Shown in pieces: positions 63,195-64,000 of a stretch of DNA of 64,000 bases. Positions within the stretch are counted from its first letter, which is position 1. Every line of letters begins with the position of its first letter. The stretch spans positions 62,001-126,000 of the forward strand of contig CAWGTA010000017.1 of NCBI GenBank assembly GCA_963825305.1, given 5' to 3'. Source of the stretch: PSRJ01 sp963825305 (GTDB lineage Bacteria; Acidobacteriota; Terriglobia; Bryobacterales; Bryobacteraceae). Below the pieces are notes generated by a model. It was not told the origin of the DNA, made no database searches, and saw nothing but the letters and a program-made list of their open reading frames with translations. The position numbers and the translations under genes were made by a program.

Positions 63195-63870
63195 CGAAAC
63201 GGTATCCCAGGCCGCGCACGTTGCGCAGATAGCGCGGATTGGTGGAGTCGGCCTCAATTTTCTTGCGCAGATTGGCGATGTGGTTGTCCACGATGCGGTC
63301 GGAGGCAAACGTGTCCGGCCCCCAGGCTCCCTCCAGCAGGCGCTCGCGGCTCAACACGCGCCCGCGCGAGCGGATGAACAACCCGAGGAGCTTGAACTCG
63401 AGGGGCGTCAGTTCGATGGCCTGGCCGCTGCGCCGCAGCTCGCCGCGCGGGAAGTCCACCTCAACGTCGCCGAACCGGTAGCAATCCTGATCCGCGTCCG
63501 CGTCTCTACCGGCGCGGCGCAGCAGGGCCTTGATGCGCGCGCGGAGCTCGCGCGTGCCGAACGGTTTGGTGACGTAATCATCCGCGCCCAATTCCAGCGC
63601 CATCACCTTTTCGGCTTCCTGGGTCTTGGCGGTCAGCACCAGGATGGGCATCCGCAGGCCCTGGCGGCGCAGCTCCCGGCACACTTCGAACCCGTCTTTG
63701 CCGGGCAGCATGATGTCGAGCAGGATGAGATCGAAGCCGCCCTCCTTCGCGCGCCGCGAAGCCGTAATGCCATCGGCGACGGTCTCCACCTGGTAGCCTT
63801 CCATCTGGAGATCGTCCTCCAGGCCGAGTGCGATACCGGGTTCGTCTTCGACCACCAGAATCCGCGTCAT
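63187..63870 (-). CDS. OmpR/PhoB-family response regulator
   Basis: 227 residues. Receiver domain 1-120: acidic pair in VVEDE, phosphoacceptor Asp52 in ILLDIMLPGKDGF, and Lys102 in DDYVTKPFG. The winged-helix DNA-binding domain covers about 130-227 (IELTPLEFKLLGLFIRSRGRVLSRERLLEGAWG, IVDNHIANLRKKIE, VRGLGYRFDG). Its start overlaps the stop of a sensor kinase by four bases, so the pair is co-translated. Target genes unknown. Confidence 0.95.
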   Translation of the reverse strand: MTRILVVEDEPGIALGLEDDLQMEGYQVETVADGITASRRAKEGGFDLILLDIMLPGKDGFEVCRELRRQGLRMPILVLTAKTQEAEKVMALELGADDYVTKPFGTRELRARIKALLRRAGRDADADQDCYRFGDVEVDFPRGELRRSGQAIELTPLEFKLLGLFIRSRGRVLSRERLLEGAWGPDTFASDRIVDNHIANLRKKIEADSTNPRYLRNVRGLGYRFDG

Positions 63871-64000
63871 GTTCTCACCATTGCAGGAAGGAGCATGGTA
63901 AACGTGCTGCCCTCGCCGGGCTGGCTGGCCACCAGGATCTCGCCGCCATGCGCCGCCACGATATGGCGCACCATGGCCAAACCGACGCCGGAGCCCTTCA
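63867..64000 (-). CDS. Sensor histidine kinase, C-terminal fragment cut by the window end
   Basis: Only the last 43 codons are present. KGSGVGLAMVRHIVAAHGG is the G2 box of the HATPase domain, and GEGSTFTMLLP the usual end of such kinases. The stop overlaps the ATG of the response regulator. The sensing and dimerisation domains lie beyond position 64000. Confidence 0.9.
   Translation of the reverse strand, partial: KGSGVGLAMVRHIVAAHGGEILVASQPGEGSTFTMLLPAMVRT

Overview
The window looks like chromosomal DNA of an Acidobacteriota bacterium, most likely of the Solibacter/Bryobacter group (class Terriglobia, order Bryobacterales). This is inferred from protein content, not from a marker gene. The grounds are: two very large Oar-like TonB receptors with a carboxypeptidase-like N-terminal domain plus a third shorter TonB receptor, a VWFA-related protein of the acidobacterial type, many secreted beta-propeller and PQQ proteins, four members of one secreted family of unknown function, high GC, and dispersed palindromic repeats. 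I saw no rRNA, tRNA, CRISPR array, prophage or insertion sequence. Genes are packed tightly. No gene-free stretch exceeds 300 bases; the largest are 55904-56169, 11165-11392 and 53207-53427.

Layout. 0.1-2.6 kb: two tandem DUF899 genes and a DUF2182 membrane protein in one operon. 2.6-7.3 kb: two NHL-propeller genes and a membrane-fused spermidine-synthase-like gene, all riddled with single-base frameshifts. 7.4-10.9 kb: Oar-like TonB receptor with a clear sigma-70 promoter. 11-16 kb: two secreted paralogues, a TolB/PD40 propeller and a MauG-type dihaem cytochrome. 16-22.6 kb: a second Oar-like receptor (minus) divergent from a carboxylesterase and a frameshifted esterase. 22.6-24 kb: small membrane protein, DinB, DoxX. 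24-33 kb: a catabolic-looking region with a PQQ dehydrogenase, a LigB-type extradiol dioxygenase, an ABC substrate-binding protein, a Rieske oxygenase, DUF6152, two more secreted paralogues and a DctA-type symporter. 33-40 kb: zinc-ribbon protein, truncated TolC, ECF sigma/anti-sigma pair divergent from a TonB receptor, and a GT21-like glycosyltransferase. 40-42.6 kb: an 18-residue lysine-rich ORF, thiC, a small protein, and a Phd-type antitoxin with a gutted VapC. 42.6-46.8 kb: DsbA-like protein and the overlapping moeA-moaC-mog-VWA operon. 47-54.7 kb: M16 peptidase pair, metallo-beta-lactamase fold protein, PVA-dehydrogenase-like propeller, HTH-like protein with twin palindromes, methyltransferase. 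54.9-64 kb: secreted protein, a radical SAM protein resembling lipid-coupling enzymes, MazF/RHH toxin-antitoxin, PEBP, TPR proteins and an OmpR-type two-component system cut by the window end.

How the parts relate. Much of the window fits a soil heterotroph: TonB uptake, esterases, PQQ and Rieske/extradiol oxidation of plant-derived aromatics, and secreted propellers. Molybdopterin and thiamine biosynthesis supply cofactors.

Sequence quality. At least 14 single-base indels interrupt otherwise well-preserved reading frames, nine of them between 2.8 and 6.1 kb. Several lie at short homopolymers, so assembly or sequencing error is as likely as true gene decay. Frame-broken genes are listed as pseudogenes only in the sense that their frame is interrupted here. 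Two families of palindromic repeats (A: 13.2, 28.1, 35.0 and 43.5 kb; B: 22.6, 46.8, 54.8, 60.9 and 62.3 kb) occupy many of the intergenic gaps.
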